Assembly (NCBI RefSeq): GCF_964340395.1
Contig: NC_135550.1
Span: 21,725,676 to 21,789,675 of the forward strand
Direction: 5' to 3'
From: Glandiceps talaboti
Lineage: Eukaryota; Hemichordata; Enteropneusta; Spengelidae
Length of the DNA stretch: 64,000 nucleotides
Shown: positions 9,980-25,729 of the stretch, piece after piece
Position numbering within the stretch: position 1 is the first letter of the stretch
How the letters are laid out: every line of letters begins with the position of its first letter
Made by a program: the position numbers and the translations under genes
Notes under the pieces: model-generated
Seen by the model: the letters and a program-made list of their open reading frames with translations, nothing else
What the model was told of the DNA's origin: nothing
The model's database searches: none

Positions 9980-12640
9980 ATGGGATAAACTATATTTAAC
10001 ACGTCATTCCCGTCTTAAAATTATATGCTTTATATATGTATAAATCAATACAGATCATTGAATAAAATGAGCTGCTAGTCTGGATGCCAACGTGGTCTCT
10101 ATACAATATGGTCTCTATTACCACGAGAGAGATCTACAGGATTCGATGAGGGATAGCAGTAGACTTAAATGAGCTGCTTGCATTTTTAGAAAATAACAGG
10201 TGCATACATCTAGTGCCCAACAAGAGAGACTTAACGTTCTACAAGTTTGCACTGCATTCCTCTCAAACACAAAGTATCATTTTATATTCCAATGTTTTAG
10301 CTTCCTCGGTACGATGCAATGAACAAATGCCCGGCCCTTGGCTATCTCTTGACCAGTATATTCGATTTGCCATAAATTTCTTCTGTTCAGCACGTCGCCA
10401 CTGACCGTCTCATTTGAATAACAAACTAGCAAACATTTGTAAATCACGACAGTTTCAGTGTATAAATTTATCTGTCACCCTAAACAATCACAAACCCATA
10501 CCTCTTACACAATTATATGTAAGCTTATGTTTCAAAACATGTTTAAGTTCGTTTAGATTGTGCAAAGTCCTCGTACAATCAATCAAGCTTGGCAAGCACT
10601 CCATACACCAGTCTGAGATCAGTGCTTGTCACTTCTGACACCAAATCTAGCCGCCGACGTCTCATTTGTTTTCTTCTTGTTCTTTTTTAAATTTAATTTG
10701 ATTTTCATGGTGCGATAAACATAAAGTATGTGTATGCCTTTGTCTGGGTTTATTTCTCTGTGTATAATTTAGTACTATTGTGTAATAGTAAAGTACAATT
10801 TAGTATAATAGTATAACACAAATCAATAATGCTTTGCGTTGACCCAACATTATGACAACATAATAGGGGTCAACGTACCGTGGTTAAACCATCTGCATTG
10901 ACAATCACACTTTAAACTGTTAAGAGGGACGAGATACTAGCATAGACAGTGGAAGGGATACAGTGACTGGTGTCGACAGGTAAGACCCTATGTAGGTAAC
11001 CATGGTGATATGCAGCGCACTCTGGTTAGTGAATAGACCCTCCGCCAACGTTGGTGGAGGGTCTATGGTTAGTGTCATTGTTCGAGAGTTCTGTCCAGGG
11101 GTATTTGCCGATTCGGCACAATGGATTAGAAAAGTGATAGCAGAGTTATGCGCACAAAACAATTGTACATGAGATTTGTGCGATTCGTCGTCGTCGTTGT
11201 TGATGCTGCCTGCTGAGTGCTACTCATAAGAAGCGATTTGACCGTCTATATTCGAGCTGTTGTGTATATGAAAACCGATGACGGATCATTTTGTCCCATT
11301 TCAACTCGTCCCATTCAACTCACCCCGGTGTCAACTCGACCAAATTTCAGAGCATTGGATTTCTGGGTTGATTGTTTGTTAAATATTTCAGTATCTGTTA
11401 ACATTAAAAGGTCTGGTTTTCCGACCAAAACAAGAGAGGGATAAACCAAACTGAAAAGTCAGTATATTGGATATCGTAACGTCTTTTATAACCAGAATAC
11501 ATACACCCGTAAATCATAATGCAAATATCTGCACATTACTTTCCTACATGATTTTGAAAGAGTGGGAAGTGTTGAAACTGGGATAAGTTGAAATATTGGG
11601 ACGTTGTGAACCACACCCATATACATGTAACACTACCAGCCTTTGAGGCGCGCTTCCCTGTCTTGACATGGTTAACTTTACAACTATGGCAATCACGTTA
11701 AAACCTATGGTACAAGTGGTCAAAGGTTCTACCATATTACATCACCTACCATGGCCTTTTATGATCACTACGTGGTTACTGTTCACCAAATATTATTTGT
11801 TTAAATAGTCCCATGAGACATGTGGCTATGCTTAGACTGCGAATAGATTTCTTCAGGTACTCGGATGTTTTACACTCTTATTTGATATTTCACTTTTGTT
11901 AACTCATCATTATGCACGAGACGTAATCCTTAACAAGTTCCATAACAAATAAACATTGGAGAAAATGGCACATTGTATTACAACGTATTATGTTTATAGA
12001 CAAGTAGTAAAAGGTCGCACTTAGCAACAAGGTGAAAGGTCATACTCAAATGGCTACGGAAAGATCAGCTGAGAAAACGAAAGCATTATTTTGTATGCTC
12101 CGAAAGATAATACTGAGTGGGTCGTATACAGATGACTATTAAAAATTACGTAGTCAGAATCCCTCTATTATTCGAGATGACTCTAGCGGTTTTGACCCCA
12201 CCCCCCACCCCCCACCCCCCACCTTTCGACTCTTGAGTCTTGATATTTAAAGCATTATGTAGAGGTTCGACCCACCTCTGCGAATGCACGTACGACTTTT
12301 GACCCCATATTGTGAACAAGGCTTGTTCTGTTTCCACGGGTAGGGTTGTTTTCAGTCATCTTTACCGGATGTAGGCGCCCCTCGTCCCGGACCCCGGGCA
12401 GCCAATGAACTAGCGATGACTGTCAAAGTGTATCAAAAGTGTTCAAAACTCGTGACCACTCAGACGATTGGAGCAGCGCCAATGGCTAAAATGTAGACTT
12501 TTGACCCCTGATTCTGGCTAAAATGTAGACTGTTGACCCCTACTTTTTGAATTTTTGAAGAGTTTGTGGTTGTAATTTTTGTCCCCCATTACCCACCCGA
12601 GTACCCCCCCCCCGGGGTGGGGGGGGGGGGTGTGACTGCA
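9980..12640. other. No gene seen, apart from a small palindromic insertion
   Basis: Apart from the 36-bp palindrome at 11032-11067 and a short local duplication at 12484-12541 (two copies of GGCTAAAATGTAGACT followed by TTGACCCC), I see only short ORFs and C/G runs (12190-12225, 12606-12631). Confidence 0.5.
11032..11067. mobile_element. 36-bp palindromic micro-insertion with 7-bp TSD, copy 1
   Basis: The 36 bases beginning AATAGACCCTCC and ending GGAGGGTCTATG are a palindrome with only two mismatched pairs. The flanks GTTAGTG (11025-11031) and GTTAGTG (11068-11074) are identical, which reads as a target-site duplication; in this copy one further base also matches. A sister copy with its own duplication lies at 60336-60367. 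The element is essentially two inverted repeats with no interior. Confidence 0.75.
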
Positions 12641-12685
12641 ACTTGTTCTCAGATACAACTCACACCTATCCTACCAACAGAAAAC

Positions 12686-15585
<2,900 letters not shown>

Positions 15586-16225
15586 GGCAAACGTTTAACT
15601 TCTGCAATCACCTTGTGTCGAAACATCTGGCAAACCATATGAAGATAATCAAAATCAAATCCATCGCAACTGTCCGAGTCTGTCATGTACGTCGCATAGA
15701 CTACTGCACGACATCATGACTGTGTATATATAAATAATGCTATAACATTCCTTCATCCGGGTTGTCTAAACTCACAGTGACAGAATGTCTCATAAAATGA
15801 ACTCATACCTGGTGGACTTTAGGAATATGTAAAAGAAAACGAAAAAAAAAGTCTCATTGCTCACAAAGTGAAAAAGTAGTTAAAATCGCATTCAATAGAT
15901 TACCGATAAGATGCACGTGGACGTGTGACTGCAGTCATAATCTTTCGATTTCGTGTGGCTATCAATGATACCGTATTTTGGTATGGTTATCTGTTCTTTT
16001 CAAGAACGCTAAAGAAACGTTTATTTCATTTTGTTTGGACAATCATTTAAATATAAAATCATGCACAATTCAAGATGTTTCTGATGTCACTAGAGAGAAT
16101 CACGACTTTTGTCAGTATGTATCTACATTATTTTCATAATGGTTTAATATGAATGGATAAGGATGTTTCAGCAACGGATCAACTATCACCGCTTTAGTTC
16201 GTTCACATTTCAGGAAAGCGCTTAC

Positions 16226-16231
16226 AATAAA
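16226..16231 (+). terminator. Candidate polyadenylation signal of the STS-like gene
   Basis: AATAAA about 640 bases after the stop codon; the first perfect hexamer I noticed on this strand. Confidence 0.45.
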
Positions 16232-16234
16232 ATG

Positions 16235-17210
16235 GTACCTTGTTCGAAGTCGTTGATGAAAACTAAGAAATCTATTATGTTAATTTTTATACTCTTCAAA
16301 TAGATTTTTTTTCACACTTAAGAATCCAATAGTTCAACAAATAAGCAAGATAGGACCACCTACTTTTCAGATTTTTAAAGAACAATTCGCAAATCGAAAA
16401 AAAAATCTGAAAGAATGGAAAGGTGTGGAAAATCAGCCTTTCAAAGAAACATAGGGCCATGAACACTCTTTCCCAAGACAATTCAATCACCCACCACTGC
16501 CTGAAACGCTCTTCATTTCGAAGAAAGTCAAGACCCACGCAATTCATTTGACGAACGTTTTCGTCTTTTCAAAAAGAAAAGATGGGGCCATGGTCAGACT
16601 TCACTTCGATTTGAACAAAATGTGAATTTGTGTAACCGGGGCATGTACATATTGAATCAAGTTACACTAGCGGCTATATCCGATTTGTACTAACAGGAAC
16701 ATTAGCCATACAAGTAACCGTTGAGTATTGTGCGCACCGTTATCTTACCTCCGCCTTGTGAGGGAATTTTTATTGGAACATCATTCTGTAATTTGCATAT
16801 AATGGACAGTACTATCTTTAACTTTTTCTGTTCACTTATGCAATGTTCATCAAATTAGTTCACGTCTTTCCTCTTCTATGCGTCCCTGGCGAGCGCATGA
16901 ACAAATTGAGGGCATTTCGCCATGCTAACTTTGACGTATAACTGTTTTAACTACTTTAATATTCTTCCGCTGAATAAAATGAAATGAAACAACGATATTA
17001 CAAAACGTTCAATTATATTGATGGGGCTATGGAAGAAAATTATATTTCATTTATAACTTTATAATTACTTTGATGACATGGATTTTTGTCATGTATGAAA
17101 GACTGTTGGTGTTAGCAGCAGATATTTTGTCACTTAGCAACGCCCGGAACTTTTGACCACTGAGCGGCGACAGTAGGGAGCCCTCCACGACACTTTCAGG
17201 AGAGGGAAAC
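16235..17210. other. Intergenic, no gene seen
   Basis: Separates the STS-like gene from the small gene at 17372. Only short ORFs; no repeat structure noticed. Confidence 0.5.
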
Positions 17211-17213
17211 CAC

Positions 17214-17232
17214 TGACGTGACGTGACGTGAC
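17214..17232 (+). promoter_or_regulatory. Tandem TGACG motifs upstream of the small gene
   Basis: TGACG occurs three times in register (period 5) about 140 bases before the start codon at 17372. TGACG is the half-site of CREB/ATF-type factors. The promoter role is inference from position and motif only. Confidence 0.3.
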
Positions 17233-17371
17233 AAACGTGAAAACTTCGAATGTCTACATAGTATACGTGATCACATTGTTTATGTGAACGTCAGAGTTGA
17301 AGTTTGTAGCGTGTCGTAGATATACAACACTGAGAAGTGCCGTATCTTATCTGTTTCTGTGATAATCCAAA

Positions 17372-18514
17372 ATGGGAAATCAACGTTCTCGACAAGGTAA
17401 GTTTGGATGATGACAGTGAAGGATGGACATAGAGACAGGGCCATGGACACGTTCAAAATTATTAGTATATATGTATGAGATACGTGTATTACACTGGACT
17501 GAAGTCATACACTGTTTCAAACTGTTCACATCACCATAAGTTACCACCTGAACTGAAGTCATTATGTTTATATAATTCGAAGACACTTTTTAAAACTTTT
17601 AAATCTTAAACTGTGTGCAGTATGTTGTGTCATTTTAATGAACAATTATATTGATGAGATACTGTGACTACTTGAAGAATTAGTAGTAACTATCTTTGAC
17701 AGCTCGAGAAAATTCGTGTGTAAAAGGTAACATTTGTTCATGATATCTTTCATTTGTTTAGATGAACCAACTGTTGCCGAAGTCGAGGAAGACGAGCCAA
17801 TCAACTGTTTCATGTCATACACAGATTTGTTTTGTATTGTAAGAGACATGGAAGAATTAGAACAAAAAATTGATAAAGAAGACACGAATTGGTTTGATAA
17901 TCTAAAAAAGACAATAACAAATCAAATCAAAGAAATCCTTTTCATACAAGAAAAAGCAAAATCATTACGAACACTAGTGAAAAAAGCATTTGGAAGTGAG
18001 AAACCCGTAATGGAAGAGAAACTGAATGGTGCTTGTAATTGTACAGATAGTTTCAAAACCGAACAAGGTACGTATGTTTACCCATACCACTCATCTTTCG
18101 GCGTCATTTAAAAGTGACCTGTTCTTTATCAATTGTATCATGATTTTCTAAATGCATGTCTGCCGAAGTTTGTTTGTTTGTTTGTTTGTTTGTTATTGTG
18201 TTTCCTTGGTCTTTTATTGTTGTTTTCAAATTTGACAAGTAAATGTCATAGTATGACTCTCTCTGTTCGTTTGTCTCGTAGTAACTTTTTTTTCTTGCTA
18301 CATCTCGTAAAATGTACATAATTCGATTTTCATACTGGTTTTATGTATTCATAATATTTCAGAGACCGAGGTAATTGATGATAGCGATACCATGGCAACA
18401 GAAGAGGATGAATATGTCACACCACCAAGGAACAGAGGAAACTTTTTCCAGCGATTTAGGAAAGTGTTCTCGGGTTCAAAGAAAAGACATCGGCGTGATT
18501 CAAAGAGAGCTTAA
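17372..18514 (+). CDS. Small N-myristoylated-type protein, acidic coiled centre and basic tail (160 aa, 3 exons)
   Basis: Coding exons: 17372-17396, 17762-18067, 18363-18514; both introns are phase 1 with clean GT-AG borders. The product starts M-G-N-Q-R-S-R-Q, a good N-myristoyltransferase context (Gly2, Ser6, basic residue 7), so attachment to the inner face of a membrane is likely. A very acidic stretch follows (V-E-E-D-E-P), then a helical segment rich in Glu and Lys that could form a coiled coil (about residues 28-85), a cysteine pair C-N-C, another acidic stretch, and a strongly basic C-terminus (K-K-R-H-R-R-D-S-K-R). I do not recognise the family. The start is chosen because its short first exon joins in frame and creates the myristoylation signal. 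The exon structure is well supported; function is unknown. Confidence 0.75.
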
Positions 18515-19043
18515 TTTCTAACAATTGTAGAGTTACTGTTTTCATGACAGAACCACTTAATGTCATCTTCTAAGCATACTGCCTAGCTATCCTATTGGAA
18601 TTTGTCGGAAACAACCATCACTCTACCAACTTGGATCGGTGGTTGAGTGCCAAGTATCAGTCCAGATTTACGTCATTCAATTCAATTTCATCACCAGTCC
18701 TCGTATTGTAGCAGGCGACGTATATTCAGCAGTCCTACTATCTGAACATGTTCTTATGTTTCTGGATCCCCCCCCCTCAATCCAGTCCCCCAAATATTTG
18801 AACTGTTTACATACATGTTGGTAGTTCTTGATTCTGGTCGTCCTGTCTTTACACAATCGAGCGGATTCGTCGAATGGCATTGCACTGCTGATAAGAGAAT
18901 ATGTTGAATGGCGTCGTTGATGGCGTAGTTTACTTTCGAATTCACAAGCTGACGTTGACATCTATGGAAATAGAGTTCGTAGGAATGAAATATTCTTGCT
19001 TCTCCTGGTGTTCTTGTTGTTTTACGAATTGTCAGTTGATATG

Positions 19044-19049
19044 AATAAA
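19044..19049 (+). terminator. Candidate polyadenylation signal of the small myristoylated-type gene
   Basis: AATAAA about 530 bases after the stop codon at 18514. Confidence 0.45.
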
Positions 19050-19059
19050 TCAACAAAAT

Positions 19060-21200
19060 AATTTATCAAAATATTTATAAACCACTGAAGACAAATATAT
19101 ATGTGTATCGTCATTTATTTAAAACTGTCAGCGTTTGAAACATTTTGATTTATATGAAGTTTTCAAACTTAAGTTAGTTATTACGTCAAATCAGTTCCTT
19201 CATTCCAACATGTGTATCAAGTATTCGCCAACAATTTTACGCAAGCAGCAGGAAGAGAAATACATATTTGTAAATGTGCTTTCATGATTAGTATACATAC
19301 TGTGTAGAATATGGAGACGAACTATTGCATCTTGTTGATGTAATACATGCCAGGTCACAAGTGTCACGGATGCATCGATGACAAAACATCACTTTCTGAT
19401 ATTCAAGATATTCGGAACTTTCCACAATTTCATATCAGATGATAAAGTTTTGATGTGTGACTTGAGGTCACAGTGAACTCTAAGCTGTCCTGAATTGATA
19501 CTTAGAACAACAATGTTTGCAATTCGCGACTTCAGAGATGACAACATTAAGTTTCTTTAAAAGATCATCGGTGTAAAATACATGTAATGATTAATTACAG
19601 GCCAACTGGAAGAGCAATGGCTCGATCAAATTCTTTAACTACTTTTCATATTTGTCAATAGTATTTGCATTGAATTAAGGCAATGTCACTCTTTCGTTTG
19701 GTTTTTATGATTTCATCATCCAATCATTTGAATATTGTATAATTTGTTGTTTGTTTTAAATTTGGGATAAAGATGGATTCACTTCAGAAGAAAGCAAGCT
19801 GAAGGAGATAGCTAGGCCTAGACAAGGAGCTTCGATCTGTTCCGTGTCTAATTCTATAATTATGGTTCCAAGTTAACCATGAACATTGTATGTAGTCTGA
19901 GTTATTCCCCAAAGTTCGAGAATCCTGATACCCGATGTAAGAGTGGAAAGAGTGGCTGGAGAGAATGAGATCTGTCTGGAGAATTAACGTTAACATTAGA
20001 GGTCGACGTCAGACCATCAGTGACCAATAGTAAAGATAGCATTGATCGATCTTATTTGTTTCACCACAGATAACTGTGTTGGTTGTCTGTGGTTACACAA
20101 ACAATTTACTCGTAAATGTCGCTAATATAGCATTTCATGAATAACAAAACTCATCTACCTTAGTCATTATAAGTATGTATATGGTGGGGGAGGGAGTGGG
20201 ATGCCTACATTAATTATTTTGCATGAGAGTAGCACTTCTATTAGTGTGTACATTGATTTTGTTCGAGTTTGTGGGAATTTGCTATGGCGACACTGAGACT
20301 AATCGCCTGGAAACATGATACAGTCCAAGGATTTTGTTCATTGACCAATAAGCAATAATATTGCAGATAAAAGAAATTCCATCTTGTTAGAAATTTCATA
20401 TCTGATTCCCCTGTACTTGGTAAACAACTGAGAGATGAAACATGATGACATCGAGGAAGTTCTTTAAAAATGAATCAAATTCCACCATGAAAACTTTGTG
20501 AAATGTAAATTCTTTCCTCACTCAGCTTTATTATGATAGGCCTTTTTTAAAAAGATGAACAATAAATTATGTCAGTACTAGTATGGTGGTTTTATGATAT
20601 CTTGTGATTTCAGTACATCACGTGATAGTTTTGAGCATTACACGTGCTTTGCTGAAACGATACAAATGTATGACATACGTCACGTCTGAAAACTGTTTTG
20701 TTGTTGTTATAAAGTTTAATTTTTATTATTTATTGAGTTCGGACTGTGTCAAACACGAAGATAGTCGAGTGCATTACGGTTAACCGCTAGAGTGGGCTTT
20801 GTTGTCGCCTTTTATCACCAAATCCGAACATAATAACGTTAGAGTGAATGGAGCAATAAAGGAAGCCGACTGGGTGACATGACACAGCCCTGCAATTTTA
20901 CAGTAGCCAAAGCAAGCCAACACAAACAACACTCGGCGTTGTGTTCGTTCCTTCTCCATTGTTCAGTTACTCAAGTCAATAGCTGGATCGCTGGTTTTTA
21001 ACGCTGTACTGTATCTTGAGTTGTCACCGTGTGCTTAGAAGCACAGCCCGAGCGTGTGTTTGGTTACTGAAGAATTTTCTTGTAATCCTGTTTGGGTAGT
21101 GACAACAGCCGAACCCAAGTGTATCGGCAGTGTCTAACCTCTCACCTGTAGTCAACGTGTTAAGACTCCCTGTCACCATATATATCTACGACCAGAGCTC
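19060..21200. other. Intergenic, no gene seen
   Basis: No domain-like ORF, repeat or RNA gene noticed. The last part (about 20900-21315) probably includes the promoter and 5' leader of the gene starting at 21316. Confidence 0.5.
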
Positions 21201-21206
21201 GACGAC

Positions 21207-21213
21207 TATAAAT
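21207..21213 (+). promoter_or_regulatory. Possible TATA box of the 231-aa gene
   Basis: TATAAAT 109 bases upstream of the start codon at 21316, leaving room for a leader of about 75-80 bases. Position fits a core promoter; nothing else confirms it. Confidence 0.35.
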
Positions 21214-21315
21214 CCACTTTACCTCAGTACAGAATATTTTCAACTCTCGCAAGAGTGGGTATGATGTGAAAAATTTTGACCTCTCTCCTAACTTTTTATC
21301 CGTTTATTGGTCATC

Positions 21316-22625
21316 ATGGCAACTGTTACATCACATACGGCAGCGAGACAGGTAAGTTCGTTTGAACAATATTGAAGTAGTTTGGTAAACTCAGTGTATC
21401 GGCGGTGTAACAAGTACTATTGTGATAGCGACTAATTTGACAAGCTAAGCATTGAGTTGGCTACACAAAATGACTTTTCAGCCGTTAAATTACACTCCTT
21501 GCAACTGGTCTTTGTCATGAAGACGAAACTTGGCCGTTGTGCGTGAGCAATCAGTAGTATTTGATACACAAAAGACACTCATTAATAACATTCACGCCAC
21601 ACGGAGAAGATTTTCTTACCTTAGCACGTACGTATGAACCTGTCTGTACACAAATCTCTCCTCGGATCAGTCCTGACCCATTTAATCACCATGGCTTACA
21701 CGAATTTTCTTTAAATTCACGGTTACTCAGAAAGTAATAATGTTTGATAACTACTCGATCGGTATCATTCGCTAGTATGTTAATCATACTCTGTGTATAT
21801 CAAGATTTTTCGATAGCACCAACCAAACTACTTCTCATCGAGTAATAGCAGTAGCCTATCTATAATTTGTTCCCCAAAACACAATTTAAAAACTTCCTGC
21901 TAAAAAACCAAAGTTCTAATGTCATTTAGCCGATGCGTTTATACGAGCAGCGGCGGGGGGGGGGGGGGGGTTTCAATCGCATGAATTGAAGCCAAAACCC
22001 GCAGTTCAAGAAGTCGTGATTTAATTGAATTCAAAAACAGATCTGGTTTCTATGGTTTAGGAGATAACGTGTGTTGAATGTATTTAGTAGTTTTGATAAG
22101 GTAAGTGACATAGCTCAATAGAACAATCGTCTCTAATAGTTGAGTAACCGGGATACCTTTGCCTACCATGTAAGTCTTTTATTGGTTTTTCTTATTTCCA
22201 CTAATCAATGCTCTTTGACCCTGTCTTGGTTTACGAGTGACAATATACATTGTCTCTGTTATTGATTAGGTTAACTTGATAGTTGATCAAAGACTCTCTT
22301 ACAGAAATTGGTGCCACATTGCGAGTCAACAAGTGCCTCATTAAGAGCTGTGCTGGGTGACAGACATACTACAGGTATGTTGTTTAGCTATTTCATGTCC
22401 CTCCTCATTCAATACACCAACAATACTTCTAAACTACCGTGTCTGGTAATATTACCACACAGAAAAGGAAACGTTTTTTTAACTGATCAATTTAATGTAC
22501 TCTTTATGAACTAGTTAGACTATTATTACCACTTGTCTGGAATGATAAATGCCGACATCACATGTGCATTCTTTTCCGACAGTAAATGAATTGTACAGCT
22601 GCTACACATTGTCCAGTTATATCGA

Positions 22626-22693
<68 letters not shown>

Positions 22694-22747
22694 TGTCCTT
22701 GAAGTGAGGTACGTATAGTATCAACGAAAATGGGGGAAGGGAGAATT

Positions 22748-22802
<55 letters not shown>

Positions 22803-24135
22803 GGGATCGAACGCCACAACAAAGAGGAGGAAGTATAAAAGTTATTCTTCGAGAAGAAGAGGGGTGTCGTCAATTTTAATATTTGCGTTTTTTTCCATCA
22901 TAACAAAATTAGAGAACTACATTAGTATCTCAACACTTATACAAATTATTTTTATAATGTTGATTTGAGTATCAGCTTTCCTTACCTTAGCTACTTAAAC
23001 GACCAATGTATTCCAGATAAACTCGATAGAAAACATATGAACCACAGACACTTGGTAAACTAATATGACAAGAACTTAATATTAATTGGTAATTACTAGA
23101 TGTCTTTACAAAATACTGTCGAATATTATATTTCATTTTTTGTCTGTCTTTTTTTTTTAGAATGTCTGACATTTTGGGAAGACGACAATTCTTTCTTTTC
23201 AATATGTCAGGTAAGACATAGATGCTACTTAAATTTGTTTAAGGTTTATAAGTAGAATCATACAAATGTTAAATTGTTTTTATCTATTTATTTATTTATT
23301 TATTTATTTATTTATTAGTTTGTTTTGTTAGTTGTTTTGTTTTGTTTTGTTTTGTAATATGGCTCCCGTGCTTCCTGTGGAAGCACGTGACAATTCAAGT
23401 AGAACGGCCTCACCTGACAATATGCTATGACCAACGCTATAAATCTCACGAAATCCTCCCATTGTACAAGTTGTGGTGACGAATTCCCATGCCACAATAT
23501 GTATAACTCAGAGTCTGCTAATTAAAATCAAACTCGTCGTCACGAATAATGAAGTATGGGAATTTCGAAGTTTTATCAATCTGTTCATTTCTGTTTTGTG
23601 TTATTTCTAAATGATATATAAATCTATAGTCACCTCCATGGTCATGAGGTATGAGTTGTTCCTGAGATTCAGTGAATCTTTTATTTACTGGTGGAACTAT
23701 ATGGTCCAAAATCTATAGATAAATAAACACATAATGTTCTCATTCATACTCGGTCATTTTCCAAAACGGCCTTGTTTACCTGTCTTTACCTCGTACAATT
23801 TACCTTTGTTTAATTTCGTTACTAAGCGACCAAGGCGTCTGAAAAGTCTCAAGGGAGTACTTGGAGCAAGTGCAGATGAACCACAATACCTGAAGAGACA
23901 TCCACCTGCTACGTATACATTTGTTGGTTTAGCACCGTGTGAAGGCAACTACACAGCTAAGGTATGTACAGACTACCCTTGTGTCATATAGCTTATCGTT
24001 ATGTCAGTCCTATAACATCGTCACTATTTGGCGCAAATAAGTACATGCACCGCTGCTGACCCTTGTCGTAAAACTATTGACCTCTTACATTTTGTAATGG
24101 TAATGATAACAATATTTTGGCTTCATCATCTATTC

Positions 24136-24184
<49 letters not shown>

Positions 24185-24709
24185 TGCGTGTGTGTGTGTG
24201 TGTGTGCGTGTGTGTTATTTATTTATTTTGTAGTTATGTTTTGTTTTGTTTACTTCTTTTTTTCTTGATTTGTTTATCTACCGGAATTCCTTGTTACAGA
24301 ATAAGTTTGTTGACTTTTGTTGACTGATGTGAAATATGTATCTTTATATTGATGTTATCAGAGTCTGGTAAAAATTCCTGAGCCTGGTTTTGAGAGGTCC
24401 TTTAAAGGTCTGAGTTGCGGCGAAGCTTTACTGAGTAAGCCTCCTTTCCACTGGGAATCTTCCAGACCTAGCAAATCACTCTTTACTCCAGTCAGAAGTT
24501 CTAGATACACTGTCTCACCTCGCAAATCACAGTACACGAGTAAAATGGATTCCGGATTTAGAGACAGCTCATCTGCCTACAGTTATGATAGCTCAAAAAC
24601 TGGTAAGTATGTAAGTCGAAGTGGTAATTTATTTTAGGTGTAAATACGAGCTGCCTGGGAAATGGCCATGGGAAGACGGGTGACAGCGCCATCAACGACA
24701 TATTTTTCA

Positions 24710-24798
<89 letters not shown>

Positions 24799-25048
24799 CT
24801 CATTGAAAGTGTTTGTCTTGTTTGAAAATCAAGAATATCAAAAGATTTTTTTTTAAATTCAAACTTCTTTTTCGTCCATTACAGATAGATCTTCCTATAT
24901 CACAGTGGGTAACGCAAGTTACAAAAGTCGAGATGCAAGTTCCCATTTCAAAGTTCCCCGGACAACTCCAGTGACAACGGTAACGCCGATCAGTATTACA
25001 TTGGACATAAGTCTTATCCGTAAGGACAGCGTTGGTGAAGCATTATAA
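21316..25048 (+). CDS. Unrecognised Ser/Thr/Arg-rich protein (231 aa, 6 exons)
   Basis: Coding exons: 21316-21351, 22305-22374, 23161-23210, 23827-23961, 24362-24602, 24885-25048. All phases agree (0, 1, 0, 0, 1) and borders are GT-AG, which makes chance unlikely. The product starts M-A-T-V-T-S-H-T-A-A-R-Q, has no signal peptide or membrane segment, and is rich in Ser, Thr, Tyr and basic residues. Its centre has R-P-R-R-L-K-S-L-K-G and H-P-P-A-T-Y-T-F-V-G; the C-terminal third is Ser/Tyr-rich (S-G-F-R-D-S-S-S-A-Y-S-Y). Short, tyrosine/proline-dotted disordered proteins of this kind are common among ciliary and sperm microtubule-associated proteins, but I recognise no family and that link is speculation. 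Exons 2 and 3 are short and the least certain. Confidence 0.65.
22629..22689. repeat. (AT)n microsatellite
   Basis: About 60 bases of AT repeat in the second intron of the 231-aa gene. Confidence 0.95.
22749..22803. repeat. (CAGA)n microsatellite
   Basis: Perfect tetranucleotide repeat of about 55 bases in the second intron of the 231-aa gene. Confidence 0.95.
23286..23357. repeat. (TTTA)n followed by (TTTTG)n
   Basis: TTTA repeats at 23286-23316 followed by TTTTG repeats to about 23357, in the third intron of the 231-aa gene. Confidence 0.9.
24138..24215. repeat. (GT)n microsatellite
   Basis: About 78 bases of GT repeat with a few interruptions, in the fourth intron of the 231-aa gene. 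Confidence 0.95.
24714..24795. repeat. (CT)n microsatellite
   Basis: About 80 bases of CT repeat in the fifth intron of the 231-aa gene, upstream of the acceptor at 24884. Confidence 0.95.
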
Positions 25049-25717
25049 AAGTCAATGTGTGTGTGTCTTTGCAACGACAGTACTCGAATAGTGGATTTAG
25101 AGGATGAATACCGCCATTGGCTTGGTTTGCCTGGTTGAACCATGTATCTATCATTGATTATAGATCCATGGTTGAACGTACATTGTCACCTTGGTTTAAC
25201 TCTCATTAACGAATGAGTTGAAAATGTGAAATATAGTCTGTAAAATATATACGTCTTTAATATCGGAGCATCATGTTGGCCCTACGTTCTCATGTCCGTA
25301 CTGAATAGTGAAAGTGGTCACCGTGGCTGATAGGGCGTGATCGCCACTACACGATGTCTCGTACAGTTTATGCGTCGAAGGCTTGCATCATACATAGGAT
25401 ATTGGTTTAAATATTCATCACTTACTTACTCTGTTTGTCATTTAATTCAGGTACAACTATTTGGCTATCACTCACGTCAGTTACAACAATATCACCTTTA
25501 ACTAGCGGACATATTACTTCAGATATGTTTATACTCGAAACTGACGATCACCATATGCCACGTGTGTCGTCAGATGAAGTGATGAATGACTACAAGTACT
25601 CAGATAAAACATTTTAGCAGCTCTTACACAATTATTGAGCGCACATGACACACACACTGGTCAACAGTCCGTATACTTTACCCCCATTTACAGGTAGCAA
25701 CGTGTTTTGTGAATAGA

Positions 25718-25723
25718 AATAAA
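25718..25723 (+). terminator. Candidate polyadenylation signal of the 231-aa gene
   Basis: AATAAA about 670 bases after the stop codon at 25048. Confidence 0.45.
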
Positions 25724-25729
25724 CGTGAA

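Noticed and set aside
25435-25617. Possible extra 3' exon after TTCAG at 25450
   Set aside because: The preceding gene ends with an in-frame stop at 25048 in a phase-consistent exon; no donor leads to this ORF.
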